A stretch of DNA of 64,000 bases from Oscillospiraceae bacterium (GCA_018110925.1 JAGAZJ010000016.1:62001-126000), one strand, 5' to 3'. Shown: positions 1-9,260, numbered from the stretch's first letter. A program made the numbers and translations. The notes: generated from the letters alone by a model not told the origin.

Positions 1-752
1 CCGTTGAGCGTTACAGCGCCCGAACCGCTTGAAGTGAATGCGGGAGCGGATGCGCTCGAACCTGCGGTAGCCTGGGTGGTCGCAGGCTCCTCTGTAACAG
101 GTACTTCAGTGAAGATGCTCTCTCCGTCCTCACCGTCACCGTCGTCTATGAGTTCTTCCTCAATTTTGGCAGTGGTCTTTACGACCTTCTTTGTTCCGGG
201 CTTGGTGTCGGAAAGATACTCTTCGTGGATAAATCCGCCTGCCTTGACCTTGTAGTAGCCCGTGTCGGTCTTTGCGACGATAGTTACCTTATCGCCGGCA
301 TGGTATGTAGCGATGGGAGTAGCGCCGATAACAGCCCTCTCTCTTGCATATACGGGGTCCTTGCCCGACTTCTCGTCGGTGTGGTCAAAGCTTACATACA
401 TGACCTGAGACATGGGTGTTTCGCTCCATGACTTGGCAGCCGCCTGAATGGGGTCATACACCACGCCGCCCTCGATGAGTATATCCTCTTCCTCTTCGGG
501 CATGGTCACGGCCGCTGTCTCTGTGGCGATCTCTTCCTCGGTCACGGGAGCTTCCGTAACAGCCTCGGTCACAGCCTCTGTCTCATCGGTGATAACGTCC
601 GTCTCCTCGGTAAATACGGTCTCCTCCGAGGGAGTAGACACGGTAGTTCCCACAGTGGGTATGGGGTCGCCCGCAGTCTGTCCGCAGCCTGTTGCAACAA
701 TGGTCATCACTGTGGCAAGCGCCGCGATCCTTGCTATACTTGTCTTTTTCAT
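1..752 (-). CDS. Partial lipoprotein with acidic linker and SH3-like segment
   Basis: The gene runs off the left edge, so its C-terminus is missing. ATG at 752 is preceded by AAAGGAGA. The product starts with a lipoprotein signal: a basic MKKTS start, a hydrophobic stretch and a VATGCG lipobox with Cys at about residue 23, so it should be anchored on the outer face of the membrane. A T/E/V-rich linker follows (roughly residues 30-85). Next is a segment with YHAGDKVTIVAKTDTGYYKVKAGG-like spacing and FIHEEYLS, typical of bacterial SH3-type domains (about residues 125-175), then another T/E/A-rich stretch. It lies 19 bp behind the CBS-domain gene and is probably co-transcribed with it. The SH3 assignment is from pattern only. 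A wall-associated role is inferred. Confidence 0.75.
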   Translation of the reverse strand, partial: MKKTSIARIAALATVMTIVATGCGQTAGDPIPTVGTTVSTPSEETVFTEETDVITDETEAVTEAVTEAPVTEEEIATETAAVTMPEEEEDILIEGGVVYDPIQAAAKSWSETPMSQVMYVSFDHTDEKSGKDPVYARERAVIGATPIATYHAGDKVTIVAKTDTGYYKVKAGGFIHEEYLSDTKPGTKKVVKTTAKIEEELIDDGDGEDGESIFTEVPVTEEPATTQATAGSSASAPAFTSSGSGAVTLN

Positions 753-771
753 CCGTTTGATTCTCCTTTGC

Positions 772-2058
772 TTAGTCGCTTATGTTTTCATCCTTTATAT
801 CATTGTGCTTTACCGCTTTTATGCGCTCTATGCGCATATCCTCGGCAACCAGCACAGTAAATGTCAGATCCTTGTAATCAACAGAGGGTGTCTCTCCGTC
901 ATCGGGTATGCCGCCCAGAAGGTCGGTGACAAATCCGCCCATGGTATCAAAATCGGTATCATCGGGCAGGGGCGCTCCGAGAGCCTCCATAGTCTCCTCA
1001 GCATCGGCGGTGCCGCTTATGAGCCACACGCCGTCTGAAATGACGGTCATTTCATCTTCCTCGCCGTCGTCGTATTCATCCCTTATCGAGCCGAATATCG
1101 ACTCCACTAGATCCTCCATGGTGACCACACCTGCCGTGCCGCCGTATTCATCGACGACCACCGCAAACTGTATCCGCTTCTCCGTGAACATGGAGAATGC
1201 TTCGTCACACACACAGCTGTGAGGGATATACTCCACATCGTGCATGAAGGTGCTGACAGACGCATCCGTGGGAGATGTTCCTATAAGGCAGAGCAGGTCC
1301 TTTACATAGATGACCCCCTCTATATGGTCTATGTTCTCCCTGTAAACAGGTATCCTTGAAAATCCGCTGTTTATCGCCGTATAGACCAGATCGGACACGG
1401 AATCGTCAACACTGACGCCCACCACATCCGTCCTGTGTGTCATAACATCCTCAACGGGCATTTCATGAAACTCAAATACATTTGAGATCATCTCACGCTC
1501 GGACTGTTCGATGCCGCCGCTCTCATTGCCCTCATCAACGAGCTGGAGAACGGTCTCCTCAGTCACGGCCGGACTCGCCGTTTCATCGGCTATATAAGAG
1601 GAGAGGCCGTGAAACACCGACGTTACGGCGTGAATATATCCGTATGACCTGACGGCCTTCTGACAGGCACTCAGAGCGAGCTGCTCGTTTTTATCGGCAT
1701 CGGGGCTCTCATATCCGGGCACAAGACGCACCGCCACGATAAATACTGCCGTGCCCAGCACCCATACGAGTATCCTGAGAAACAGGGTCGTGTCGAACCT
1801 CATCGCAAACACACCGAACGCCGCCGCAAAAACCAGCAGGTGCAGGATATTCGCCAGAAAGCATGAGATCCATGTGAGCCTGTCGCCCGCAACAGCGAGG
1901 ATCTTTTGCTTTATGCCCTCGTCTGCGCTGACTTTGTCCATGCGCTCCTCGCTCACTCTGGCATAGGCAGAGCGGCATACGTTGAGGCCGCGCCCGAAGC
2001 AGACAGCCAGTACAGCTGCCACCGCCGCAAGTATCTGACTCACGTCAGGATCCGTCAT
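772..2058 (-). CDS. CorC/HlyC-type membrane protein with two CBS domains
   Basis: I chose the ATG at 2058 (MTDPDVSQ) because TAGGAG sits just upstream; the frame stays open to 2094 without a better site. The 428-residue product has about three hydrophobic segments in its first 110 residues, shorter than the usual four-helix DUF21 region. It then has two CBS domains (about 205-325), including the family-typical MPVEDVMTHR, GFSRIPVY and VVVDEYGGTAGVVTMEDL segments. A CorC_HlyC-type C-terminal domain follows (about 340-418, with DTMGGFV). Family members are linked to divalent cation (Mg/Co) homeostasis. Whether this short-membrane version transports anything is unclear. A 17-bp-spaced promoter at 2101-2129 precedes it. 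Confidence 0.85.
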   Translation of the reverse strand: MTDPDVSQILAAVAAVLAVCFGRGLNVCRSAYARVSEERMDKVSADEGIKQKILAVAGDRLTWISCFLANILHLLVFAAAFGVFAMRFDTTLFLRILVWVLGTAVFIVAVRLVPGYESPDADKNEQLALSACQKAVRSYGYIHAVTSVFHGLSSYIADETASPAVTEETVLQLVDEGNESGGIEQSEREMISNVFEFHEMPVEDVMTHRTDVVGVSVDDSVSDLVYTAINSGFSRIPVYRENIDHIEGVIYVKDLLCLIGTSPTDASVSTFMHDVEYIPHSCVCDEAFSMFTEKRIQFAVVVDEYGGTAGVVTMEDLVESIFGSIRDEYDDGEEDEMTVISDGVWLISGTADAEETMEALGAPLPDDTDFDTMGGFVTDLLGGIPDDGETPSVDYKDLTFTVLVAEDMRIERIKAVKHNDIKDENISD

Positions 2059-2100
2059 AGTCCTATCTCCTACCATATAGTTTGTGCGATACACTTTAAT

Positions 2101-2129
2101 ATTATACTATAAAAAACCACCTGTGTCAA
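2101..2129 (-). promoter_or_regulatory. Sigma-A-type promoter for the CBS protein/lipoprotein pair
   Basis: On the minus strand TTGACA (2129-2124) is followed by a 17-bp spacer and TATAAT (2106-2101), about 45 bp upstream of the chosen start at 2058. This is a consensus housekeeping promoter. Confidence 0.8.
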
Positions 2130-2256
2130 CAATAAGAGAATGACAAATTCATTTCATACGGACAAAATTTAGTGAAATTCGGTAAAAAATTGTGGTAAAT
2201 AACGACAAAGGGCATGGCATTATCGTCCATACCCACAGCTTTTGAATGAGTAAAAG

Positions 2257-2331
2257 AATTATGAACAAACCCAATCAGAAACGATCTTATCAAGAAAAGA
2301 AGGCACTTGAATTGTTTGTCCGTCATGCTTC
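2257..2331 (-). repeat. Dispersed ~85-bp repeat, copy 1 (10-bp deletion)
   Basis: Read on the minus strand, this stretch is nearly identical to 25465-25549 on the plus strand, apart from a 10-bp deletion and a few substitutions. The intact copy encodes a 25-codon reading frame starting MTDKQFKCLL; the deletion here breaks that frame. The rest of the gap between 2130 and 2390 shows no gene I can support. Confidence 0.75.
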
Positions 2332-2390
2332 ATTTGAAAGAATTATCACTTTTACGAATGTCATGCAATAGCTACGCCCGACATCTTCAT

Positions 2391-4373
2391 TTAAGATCGG
2401 ACTTCATATGCCACGTACTCATGGTCGAATTCATATCCGAGTTTTTCGGCGCAATGCAGTGATATTTCAGAATGCAGGTCTACACTTGGATAGATACCCT
2501 CGTCCAGACAGTTAAGGATCAGTGCAGAAGCGGAAACAAGTGCAAGGTGTTTGTTTCTTTCCGGCTCGACAGTATCCACCTCAAGCTCAATCCCGCTGTC
2601 ATAGTAGGAGAGTGAAGATGCACCTGATACGATTTTACCGTCTTTCAGAATGACCACACCTCTGCCATGTTTCAGATATTCTTCCTTGCTTTTGAAAGCA
2701 GAAACAAAGTCGCTTGTGAGCCTGATATCAAAACATTTGTCATAAAGCTCTGAATCTATTTTTTTAAGCTCATACCCTTCCGGCAGAAGCTCAAGGTTTT
2801 GCCGAAGTTGTTCGGCGTCAAAATGCGTGTCCTTCTTCGTAGCATATCTGGTGATACGTATTGCCGCAGGGATCTGCTCTTCTATCAGCTTTGCCCATTC
2901 CGCCGTCTGAGGTACAAGGATAAAATAGTCATGCGCTCTGTGATGAAGCAGTTCAGGCTCGGGTCTGCCCGAATAAAAGCCGAAGCAGCCCAGAACAGCA
3001 CAGGCCGATCCGGGGTTCTCCGTATCCGTTACCAGTATTTTACCCATACGACCTTGCAGACAGGAATATATGATAGATTGTTCCCACCCCTTAAACAGGG
3101 CAGATACTTTTGAAGTGTCCTCAAGTTCAAAGACAGACTTTCTCCCTGCGTATTCGTCCTTCAATACAGGATAAACGAGTTTTGTAATATTTTTCCTTAC
3201 CCGCTCAAGTGTTTCTTTTTCATCAAAAGCGAAAACCGTGATAGCGATCGGTCTCACAGCATCTACTATATTCCTGACACGGTCACCTTCCTTCTGTCCA
3301 TGCAGATACCGTATTGATCTCAGCTTCTCCTTTAGTGAAGGATCAATATGGATATGATCCAGTACCCCGTCTGTTTTGCTGAATACGGAGTGATCAAGCA
3401 GGTATTTGAATTTTCTCTCTCTGTGTGCGGCTTTAAGCTCATCATAATAACTGTGGTCGCCTGTGGCAGCAGTGATTAGCAGCTTTGTCAGATTCATCCC
3501 CGTATACATCTGAACAGTCTGCGGGGTGTAATGTCCGCCGGGACGGGGATTTATCTCCACGATGAAAAATCTTCCCTCAGATGTAAAGAAGCCCTCAACA
3601 TTAAACTCGCCAAACCGTATGTCCGCCTGTTTCAATACAGCAGAGACAGAATGCCTGTATTCCTCTTCCTCCTGTTTTGACATACAAACCGGGTATACAT
3701 CATACACAGGGCGGAGCGGGGCTTCGGGAAGGCGGTAGCAATAGCGTATGCCGTCCCATAGGATCTCATCTTCCATCACAAAAATATCGTTTTCGATCAC
3801 ACGGAGGGTATCATTTCCTATGAATTGTTCAACACACACCGAACCATTGCGGGAAACAGCAGCAGCTTCATCAAATGCATCTTTTGCATCACTCATGCTG
3901 TTTAACACCGTCATTCCGTGAGAAGAAGACGAGAGCATTGGCTTCACAATGACAGGAGATCCGAAGCTTTCGCATATCTGCCGCATCTCATGTGAACTGC
4001 TTATTACAGCATGACGGGGACAAAACACGCCTGCCTTTTCCTGCACCTCACGAAATGAAGTCCTGGACAAAAGCTGTTTTACGGAGAGAGGAGAATTGCC
4101 CATCAGCCCCAAAGCTTGTGCTATCTCCGCCGCAGGTATCACAGCAGGATCGCAAAGGCCGACCACGCCGTCTATCTTTTCTTCCTCGGCGATATCTATG
4201 AGCTGCCTTGTATTGCTCCAGCACACAGTTACGACCCGGTCTGCCGGAACTTCATCTGTCGTGTAATGGTCCTCACCGCAGAACAGCGTGCGGTATCCTA
4301 AGTGTTTAGCCTCATGCAGGACTGTTTCGAGCCGCTCATCAGGCACGGTGCTCAATATCATCAGTGTTTTCAT
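2391..4373 (-). CDS. ATP-grasp ligase fused to GNAT-type acetyltransferase
   Basis: 660 residues with two parts. The N-terminal ~320 residues form an ATP-grasp carboxylate-amine/thiol ligase: SPVIVKPMLSSSSHG matches the nucleotide-binding lysine region, and FNVEGF...FFIVEINPRPGGHYTP is the metal-binding Glu/Asn segment. The C-terminal ~260 residues (ending in SEISLHCAEKLGYEF) resemble the zwittermicin-resistance-type GNAT acetyltransferase family. ATP-grasp enzymes of this class join a carboxylate to an amine using ATP; the GNAT half could acetylate the same product, for maturation or self-protection. The start overlaps the stop of the MATE gene by 4 bp (ATGA), so it is third in a coupled operon. 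Substrate unknown. The ligase call is strong, the acetyltransferase call moderate. Confidence 0.82.
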   Translation of the reverse strand: MKTLMILSTVPDERLETVLHEAKHLGYRTLFCGEDHYTTDEVPADRVVTVCWSNTRQLIDIAEEEKIDGVVGLCDPAVIPAAEIAQALGLMGNSPLSVKQLLSRTSFREVQEKAGVFCPRHAVISSSHEMRQICESFGSPVIVKPMLSSSSHGMTVLNSMSDAKDAFDEAAAVSRNGSVCVEQFIGNDTLRVIENDIFVMEDEILWDGIRYCYRLPEAPLRPVYDVYPVCMSKQEEEEYRHSVSAVLKQADIRFGEFNVEGFFTSEGRFFIVEINPRPGGHYTPQTVQMYTGMNLTKLLITAATGDHSYYDELKAAHRERKFKYLLDHSVFSKTDGVLDHIHIDPSLKEKLRSIRYLHGQKEGDRVRNIVDAVRPIAITVFAFDEKETLERVRKNITKLVYPVLKDEYAGRKSVFELEDTSKVSALFKGWEQSIIYSCLQGRMGKILVTDTENPGSACAVLGCFGFYSGRPEPELLHHRAHDYFILVPQTAEWAKLIEEQIPAAIRITRYATKKDTHFDAEQLRQNLELLPEGYELKKIDSELYDKCFDIRLTSDFVSAFKSKEEYLKHGRGVVILKDGKIVSGASSLSYYDSGIELEVDTVEPERNKHLALVSASALILNCLDEGIYPSVDLHSEISLHCAEKLGYEFDHEYVAYEVRS

Positions 4374-6121
4374 TTTTCATCCTTACCCGTTTGGCTTTCA
4401 TTAAACATCAGTTCATTGCGGTTATAGCCGGTCGTCGAAATATAAGCATTATGATCTGCAGCGGTCATTAATCGTTCAACGGTGTACCGAAGAAATGAAT
4501 GTTCCGCTGTATTCATTTCTGAGATATCAAACTTTTTCCCGGTATCACGCAGGATCATCCGAACACTGCGATCTTCTGTTATTAGCGTGCATTCTGCGAA
4601 AAGGCGGTCTTTCCTATCCGCATTGAGTTCTGCTATCAGTCCCAGCATATCTTCGATACAAGCGCTGACTAACAATTGCAAGCGCTTTGAAAAGCCCTTG
4701 TCAGACAACAGCCTTCCTGTAGTTTCTGCCATTTCGGAGGAGTTTTCTGCTGTTATCTCAAAAGAGAATATGTGTATTATCTCATCCTGACCCTTCGGCA
4801 GCAGAAGCGGAAAAGAGCTTTGTTTGCGATGCAGCCAAACAATGACGGCGGAGAGCAGTAATGCAAGTGCTCCCGAAACCGCAAGAGCACCCCAGATGAT
4901 CATAGGAGATCTGCTCAGTGTTCCAAAAAGGATCACCAGCCCGGTCGGGCAGATAAGGTCTGCCAGGAAACTTATCACAAAAGCCAAAATCTGTCTGTCA
5001 ACAAGGATATAATAAACGAAAAATGAAGCTGTCACCGCCGAAAACACTATTGTCAGACTCGTTGTCCGCAAAGCTGTGACACCTGTGTTCAGAACAGTCT
5101 CATCCGTTGCTCCCAGAAAACGCAGTATCGGTCTTGTAAGGCAGATAACAACTGCTGAACAGCCTGCACCTATAATGACAAGATCCCGGATCAGGCAGCG
5201 TACAAGGATACGTATAGCTTTTGTATTCTTCTCTCCGACTAAAGTTCCGATCATCGGTTGCAAGGTCATGGCAAGTCCGAGAAAGACAGCAGACATATTG
5301 ATAATATTCTGATCTATCATCCACACCTTAAAAGTGATCTCATCGAAATTCCGCAGGAAATACAGATCAAGTATCCAAAGCATTATCGATGCTGAGGCAA
5401 ATTTTGACGCTTTTACTATACCGCACTTTATGATAAGGAAGAGATCCGCAAAAGAGAAGCATCTGACAAATCGGACATTGCTTTTTCTGATGAAAAACCA
5501 GGCCACCAGTGAGACCGTAAAGATAATATTGCTTGCAAGTGAAGCAACAGCAATTCCTGTTACCCCGAAAGCACCCGCAAACCAATACGACAGCAATATA
5601 TTTCCGATCGTAGATACGATACCGGTTATTGCGGCATATTTTTCCCCGCCCTCTGTCACTATGATATTGTTAAGGATACAATTTACGGGAAAAAACATCG
5701 GATAGAATGCCGCTATCGTGTAATAACTGTCCAGATACCCTTCAAGTTCTGCGGAGAGAGACAGGGATGATATAAACAGGGGCTTGATAAGGAGAATGAC
5801 CGAAGTCATCACTACACCGGCAAAGACTGCCATCACCGTTCCCTGACTGAACACTTCATTGGCTCGCCTGTTCTGAAATGACCCTATCATGTTGGTGTAG
5901 TTTACAAGCGTCCCCGTATTTATCACCGCTGCCACAAAGGTCGATACTGAAATAAAAGGGGAGAAAAGACTTATCGCAGAAAGTGCATCGAGCCCGATAC
6001 GGCTGCCTGCTATAACAGGATCCATCAAAGAAACAATAAATGTGACAAGTTCCACAGCCAGTGCCGAAAAGAGAATGGAACGGTACTTTTTTAAGATCAC
6101 ATCAGGTCTTCCGCTGTTCAT
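4370..6121 (-). CDS. MATE-family exporter fused to a histidine-kinase-like ATPase domain
   Basis: 583 residues. About twelve hydrophobic helices occupy residues 15-435 in the two-half arrangement of MATE/MOP efflux proteins (for example DPVIAGSRIGLDALSAISLFSPF near the start). The last ~135 residues (about 450-575) are soluble and read like a HATPase_c_2/anti-sigma-type domain (LLVSACIEDMLGLIAEL, VRMILRDTGKKFD), with a weakened second motif. MATE proteins export small organic molecules by cation antiport. A tail of this type is uncommon and may regulate or energise transport. The start overlaps the DUF2156-like gene upstream, and the stop overlaps the ATP-grasp gene. Probably the exporter for whatever the neighbours make. 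Confidence 0.85.
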   Translation of the reverse strand: MNSGRPDVILKKYRSILFSALAVELVTFIVSLMDPVIAGSRIGLDALSAISLFSPFISVSTFVAAVINTGTLVNYTNMIGSFQNRRANEVFSQGTVMAVFAGVVMTSVILLIKPLFISSLSLSAELEGYLDSYYTIAAFYPMFFPVNCILNNIIVTEGGEKYAAITGIVSTIGNILLSYWFAGAFGVTGIAVASLASNIIFTVSLVAWFFIRKSNVRFVRCFSFADLFLIIKCGIVKASKFASASIMLWILDLYFLRNFDEITFKVWMIDQNIINMSAVFLGLAMTLQPMIGTLVGEKNTKAIRILVRCLIRDLVIIGAGCSAVVICLTRPILRFLGATDETVLNTGVTALRTTSLTIVFSAVTASFFVYYILVDRQILAFVISFLADLICPTGLVILFGTLSRSPMIIWGALAVSGALALLLSAVIVWLHRKQSSFPLLLPKGQDEIIHIFSFEITAENSSEMAETTGRLLSDKGFSKRLQLLVSACIEDMLGLIAELNADRKDRLFAECTLITEDRSVRMILRDTGKKFDISEMNTAEHSFLRYTVERLMTAADHNAYISTTGYNRNELMFNESQTGKDEK

Positions 6122-7040
6122 CTGAAACCTCTTCTGCTCTGTATTTTATCATAAGGATATCAGGACGGTAACGGAGTTTCATTTCTCTGAGCCCCGGACT
6201 GCCGACGTCTTCCTCCCAGTTGAAGTATATGTACCGTTCATCGCAGTGAACGGGAAGCTCTTTTTTGAGGGCCTGATAGACATACGGTATACTGCGGTCT
6301 CCTTTTTCTGCGAGAAGATCAAAGCAGTTGCCGGAGATCGGCACACCAAAGGCATATCCGGCAATAGCTCCGTTTACCCTTATTACTATACCAAAAAGGT
6401 CAAGGGCTTCAAATTCTTCAAGTTCCTTTCGGATAGCGATATCCTCTTCATACAACCCTGTATTTCCGCCGTGCCGCATACGTTCTTCCATCCACCTGCA
6501 CTGGAAGTCCAGTATCTCCGGAATGATCTTCGGCGTGATCTTTTCTATTGTCACCTGATCGGAATATTTGCGGTAAAAAAGTCTGTACTGTCTGCGCATC
6601 ACCTGAAAGCTGCTCCCGGAAAGCTCGGCGAGCCTCTGCCGCTGATATATATACTCAAAACAGTCCCTCTCCTCAAAAAAATGAAAAGCATCCGGGAATA
6701 TTTGCTCCATTCTCTTCTTCATCTCATCAGTGACCGTGTGAAAAACCGTATGTTTTCCTTCTCCTTCCGCATCGGTCAAAAGCTCACTTATCGCTGTTCG
6801 CAGACCTTCCTCTGATGATGTATCACCCATAGGGTACAAATAAACCTTTTCCTGAGCAGTACATAAATGAGTGCGGCATATGTAAAGGCGGCCGTCTTTT
6901 TCGGCGAACGAATCTCCGTATTTACCGGAATGAGCATACATTGAAACGAAGGATGACTGGCAGGAGTTTTCCCCGTATCTGAATGTGTATTTTTCGATGC
7001 GCTCCTTATCTTCAAGAGTGATCGGTCTGAAATCAAGCAT
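6102..7040 (-). CDS. DUF2156-like acyl/aminoacyl-transferase-fold protein
   Basis: 312 residues. The opening LDFRPITLEDKERIEKYTFRY and GENSCQSSFVSMYA match the DUF2156 family, whose fold is that of the C-terminal (GNAT-like) domain of aminoacyl-tRNA-dependent phosphatidylglycerol lysyltransferases. GIVIRVNGAIAGYAFGVP and FNWEEDVGSPGLREMKLRYRP are typical of the second half. There are no membrane helices, so it should act in the cytosol. It is the first gene of the operon with the MATE-ATPase fusion and the ATP-grasp-GNAT fusion, overlapping the next start by 20 bp. Family members are thought to transfer an acyl or aminoacyl group; the substrate here is unknown. ATG at 7040 follows AAGGAAAAA. 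Confidence 0.78.
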   Translation of the reverse strand: MLDFRPITLEDKERIEKYTFRYGENSCQSSFVSMYAHSGKYGDSFAEKDGRLYICRTHLCTAQEKVYLYPMGDTSSEEGLRTAISELLTDAEGEGKHTVFHTVTDEMKKRMEQIFPDAFHFFEERDCFEYIYQRQRLAELSGSSFQVMRRQYRLFYRKYSDQVTIEKITPKIIPEILDFQCRWMEERMRHGGNTGLYEEDIAIRKELEEFEALDLFGIVIRVNGAIAGYAFGVPISGNCFDLLAEKGDRSIPYVYQALKKELPVHCDERYIYFNWEEDVGSPGLREMKLRYRPDILMIKYRAEEVSDEQRKT

Positions 7041-7242
7041 AAATTTTTCCTTATCCCAATGATTCGGATCTCATGAGCATACAGCAGCTATGAGTATATT
7101 TGTTTTTCACAACCGCTTTCCGTCACAAACTCCAACGATAGCATTATACCACACTTCGGAGAAAAGAGCAAGAGATATGCCAAATAATAAACTGAGTAAA
7201 AGCGTTTAGACCCGGATAGGCCGCAGGCACCGCCTGCTTATA

Positions 7243-7346
7243 CTAATTCTTCCTCTTTGTATAGACGATCTCCAGACCTCAAATGCCTTATATTCAAGCA
7301 TTTGCGGGCGTTTCTTCTCTATACATCGAGGAAGAATAAATATTAG
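7243..7346. repeat. ~104-bp element with inverted ends, left flank of the secreted-protein array
   Basis: The stretch begins CTAATTCTTCCTC and ends GAGGAAGAATAAATATTAG, so its ends are imperfect inverted repeats; an inner hairpin forms around AAATGC/GCATTT. The reverse complement aligns along most of its length with 15508-15604, on the far side of the secreted-protein array. Shared blocks include ATAGAGAAGAAA, GCAAA-GCTT and AAGAATTAGTAT. No coding frame. The remainder of 7041-7469 shows no gene. Confidence 0.65.
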
Positions 7347-7469
7347 TCGATTTGCATAAGTTTTCTTTAAAAGTTTGTCTGTTTTTTTTTGGGGGTGTCA
7401 GCTTATGTTTCCTGTGATTTTTTCAGTGCCTGACAATATCGGTTCCATTTGTCCGATCCTTGCTTTATG

Positions 7470-8081
7470 TCAGGGCTTCCATTCGCTGTGAGAGCCGCAG
7501 TTGGTAACTCCGACTACCTTTTCCTCACCGATATAGATCGAAACGTCTGCCATTCTGCAAGAACCCGACAGATGGATGTTGATGCGATCCCAGTCAGTAT
7601 CGTGGGATCTGGTCCAGAATACGCCGCTGTAAGGGAAGTCTGTGCCGCCGACTATATCGTAGCTGAATGCAAAGTTCACATAATCACCGCTGATCGTAAT
7701 GTAATAGCCTCCGCCCAGTCCTCTTGCAGAAGTCGTTGTGTGGAGCTGCTCCCATTTTCCGAGAATGAAGTTGCCGTTGGAATCCACACCTGTTGCTCTT
7801 CTGCCGTAAAGCTTCATACTCTTTGCGGAATACCAGCCGTAGTTGCTGACATGGATCTCCTTCTTCTTATTCTTCAGCTTCTGAAGCTGCGATTCACGCT
7901 GGCGGATCAGTTTCTGAACATTCGTGTCTGAGCTCAGGCTTGCCGAAGCTACCGATGCAGGAACTGCCGCGATGCCTGCGGATGCTGATTCTGCGGATAC
8001 GGCTGCGGCTGTGGATGCCATGCAAGCCATGGTCAGTAATGCTGCTGATATCCTTGTTATTGTTTTCTTAGTTGTTTTCAT
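7470..8081 (-). CDS. Small secreted protein, array paralog A
   Basis: 203 residues: a signal peptide (MKTTKKT start, hydrophobic core, likely cut after AAAVSA near residue 30), a short variable region, then a domain of about 130 residues shared by six neighbours. Its conserved marks are KLYGRRATGVDSNGNFILGK and W-E, GDYVNFAFSYDIV, GTDFPYSGVFW and a C-terminal C-x-SHSEWKP ending. The many aromatic and glycine positions and alternating hydrophobics suggest an all-beta domain; I recognise no catalytic motif and no dockerin, cohesin, sortase or surface-layer signal. It is the last gene of the array and has its own promoter box (8162-8196). Family function unknown; a binding or structural role outside the cell is only a guess. 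Confidence 0.85.
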   Translation of the reverse strand: MKTTKKTITRISAALLTMACMASTAAAVSAESASAGIAAVPASVASASLSSDTNVQKLIRQRESQLQKLKNKKKEIHVSNYGWYSAKSMKLYGRRATGVDSNGNFILGKWEQLHTTTSARGLGGGYYITISGDYVNFAFSYDIVGGTDFPYSGVFWTRSHDTDWDRINIHLSGSCRMADVSIYIGEEKVVGVTNCGSHSEWKP

Positions 8082-8161
8082 TTTGTTGTCCTCCTTTAAG
8101 ACATTTGTTTTTATTGATGTTGTTATTTTCCCGCAAGGGTCTTTCCCTTTGCGTTGATCTT

Positions 8162-8196
8162 ATTTTAACATACTAATCTTTGCAGAATATTTGCAC
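8162..8196 (-). promoter_or_regulatory. TGCAAA-box promoter of paralog A
   Basis: Minus strand: GTGCAAA (8196-8190), 4 bp, CTGCAAA (8185-8179), 11 bp, then TAAAAT (8167-8162) preceded by TGT, an extended -10. The direct repeats start 11 bp apart. Confidence 0.75.
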
Positions 8197-8325
8197 TTTT
8201 CAAAAAAGCAAAAAATTTCTCGTCCTTTCCCGTTTTAGTTTTGTTACCGATCAAAAAAGATCGGGGGTCTCACTACAAAGGCTGTTACTGTATCTTACTG
8301 ATCGTTTCCGGTCTCTTGCCTATTT

Positions 8326-9060
8326 TCACGGCTTCCATTCGCTATGGGAGGGGAGATCCTCCTTCTTTACGGTCTCCCATACTATGTATTGGTTATAATC
8401 ATCCACGTGACTGTACTGTACAACGGCTTCAAAGTCTGCGGATCTGACGAAGCCCATCATATTGAGTTCCATCTCGCGCACCCTTGTCTTGGGCTTATTC
8501 CAGAATTCTCCCGCCATGGGGAAATCCGTTCCCCACACTATATCCGCACACAGCCCGAATGAAACGTAGTCACCGCTTACCGTGATCTTTCCAGTATCGG
8601 TATTATCATACAGGCATTCCCATTTGCCGAGGATCCAATCGCCTTTTTCATCCAGACCTATGGCCTTTCTGCCGTATAATTTCTGGGATTTAAGAGCGTA
8701 CATACCTGATTTACTGATAGTCACCGGAATGGTCATGTTCCGCATCTGGCGTAGTCTCATTAAGCCATTGTACCAGATATGCCAGTCGCAGCTTGTCTCC
8801 TTCGGTACAATGATCCCGAACTGGACTTCATACCTTGAAGGATCATAACCTGCGGGCAGCTTTGCAAGCACCGCACTGTGGTCATATGTCGCCCGGTGTG
8901 TGATCATGGCCGCTGTGTCGGGGGCTGTACCGATGCCCTCTATTGCTGCGAGAGAACTCGGGTCTGTATCCGGATCTTGTGCAAAAACAGTAGTACCTAT
9001 CATTGTTGATGCAAGCAGTGCTGCTGCCGCCGCTGCCATTGTTCTTTTTGTGTTTTTCAT
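8326..9060 (-). CDS. Small secreted protein, array paralog B
   Basis: 244 residues. Signal peptide MKNTKRT...GTTVFA, with likely cleavage near residue 27. The variable N-terminal part (to about residue 130) is longer than in paralog A and contains an extra segment (YEVQFGIIVPKETSCDWHIW). The shared domain follows: KLYGRKAIGLDEKGDWILGK, GDYVSFGLCADIVWGTDFP, a W where the others carry FW, and a final SHSEWKP. The Cys three residues before the SHSEWKP histidine is absent here. The leader contains ATGTCTTTAAGGAGGAC, in which a tiny upstream frame starting at ATGTCT ends in TGA overlapping this start (ATGA). Own promoter box upstream. Function unknown. Confidence 0.85.
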   Translation of the reverse strand: MKNTKRTMAAAAAALLASTMIGTTVFAQDPDTDPSSLAAIEGIGTAPDTAAMITHRATYDHSAVLAKLPAGYDPSRYEVQFGIIVPKETSCDWHIWYNGLMRLRQMRNMTIPVTISKSGMYALKSQKLYGRKAIGLDEKGDWILGKWECLYDNTDTGKITVSGDYVSFGLCADIVWGTDFPMAGEFWNKPKTRVREMELNMMGFVRSADFEAVVQYSHVDDYNQYIVWETVKKEDLPSHSEWKP

Positions 9061-9132
9061 TTTGTTGTCCTCCTTAAAGACATTTGTTTGATTTGATTTT
9101 TTGTAAGGGGTCTTTCCCTTTGTTGTGACCTT

Positions 9133-9167
9133 ATTATATCATACCCATCTTTGCAACATATTTGCAG
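9133..9167 (-). promoter_or_regulatory. TGCAAA-box promoter of paralog B
   Basis: Minus strand: CTGCAAA (9167-9161), 4 bp, TTGCAAA (9156-9150), 11 bp, TATAAT (9138-9133) in the context TGATATAAT. The downstream leader AAAGGGAAAGACCCCTT forms a short hairpin found in the sister genes. Confidence 0.8.
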
Positions 9168-9260
9168 ATGTAAGAAAAAAATCATCGTCTTTTTGCATGA
9201 ATCATAAGATCACACTTTGTGCGTTTCGTGATAGGTTAAAAAGCACCCTTCCGCAGAAAA

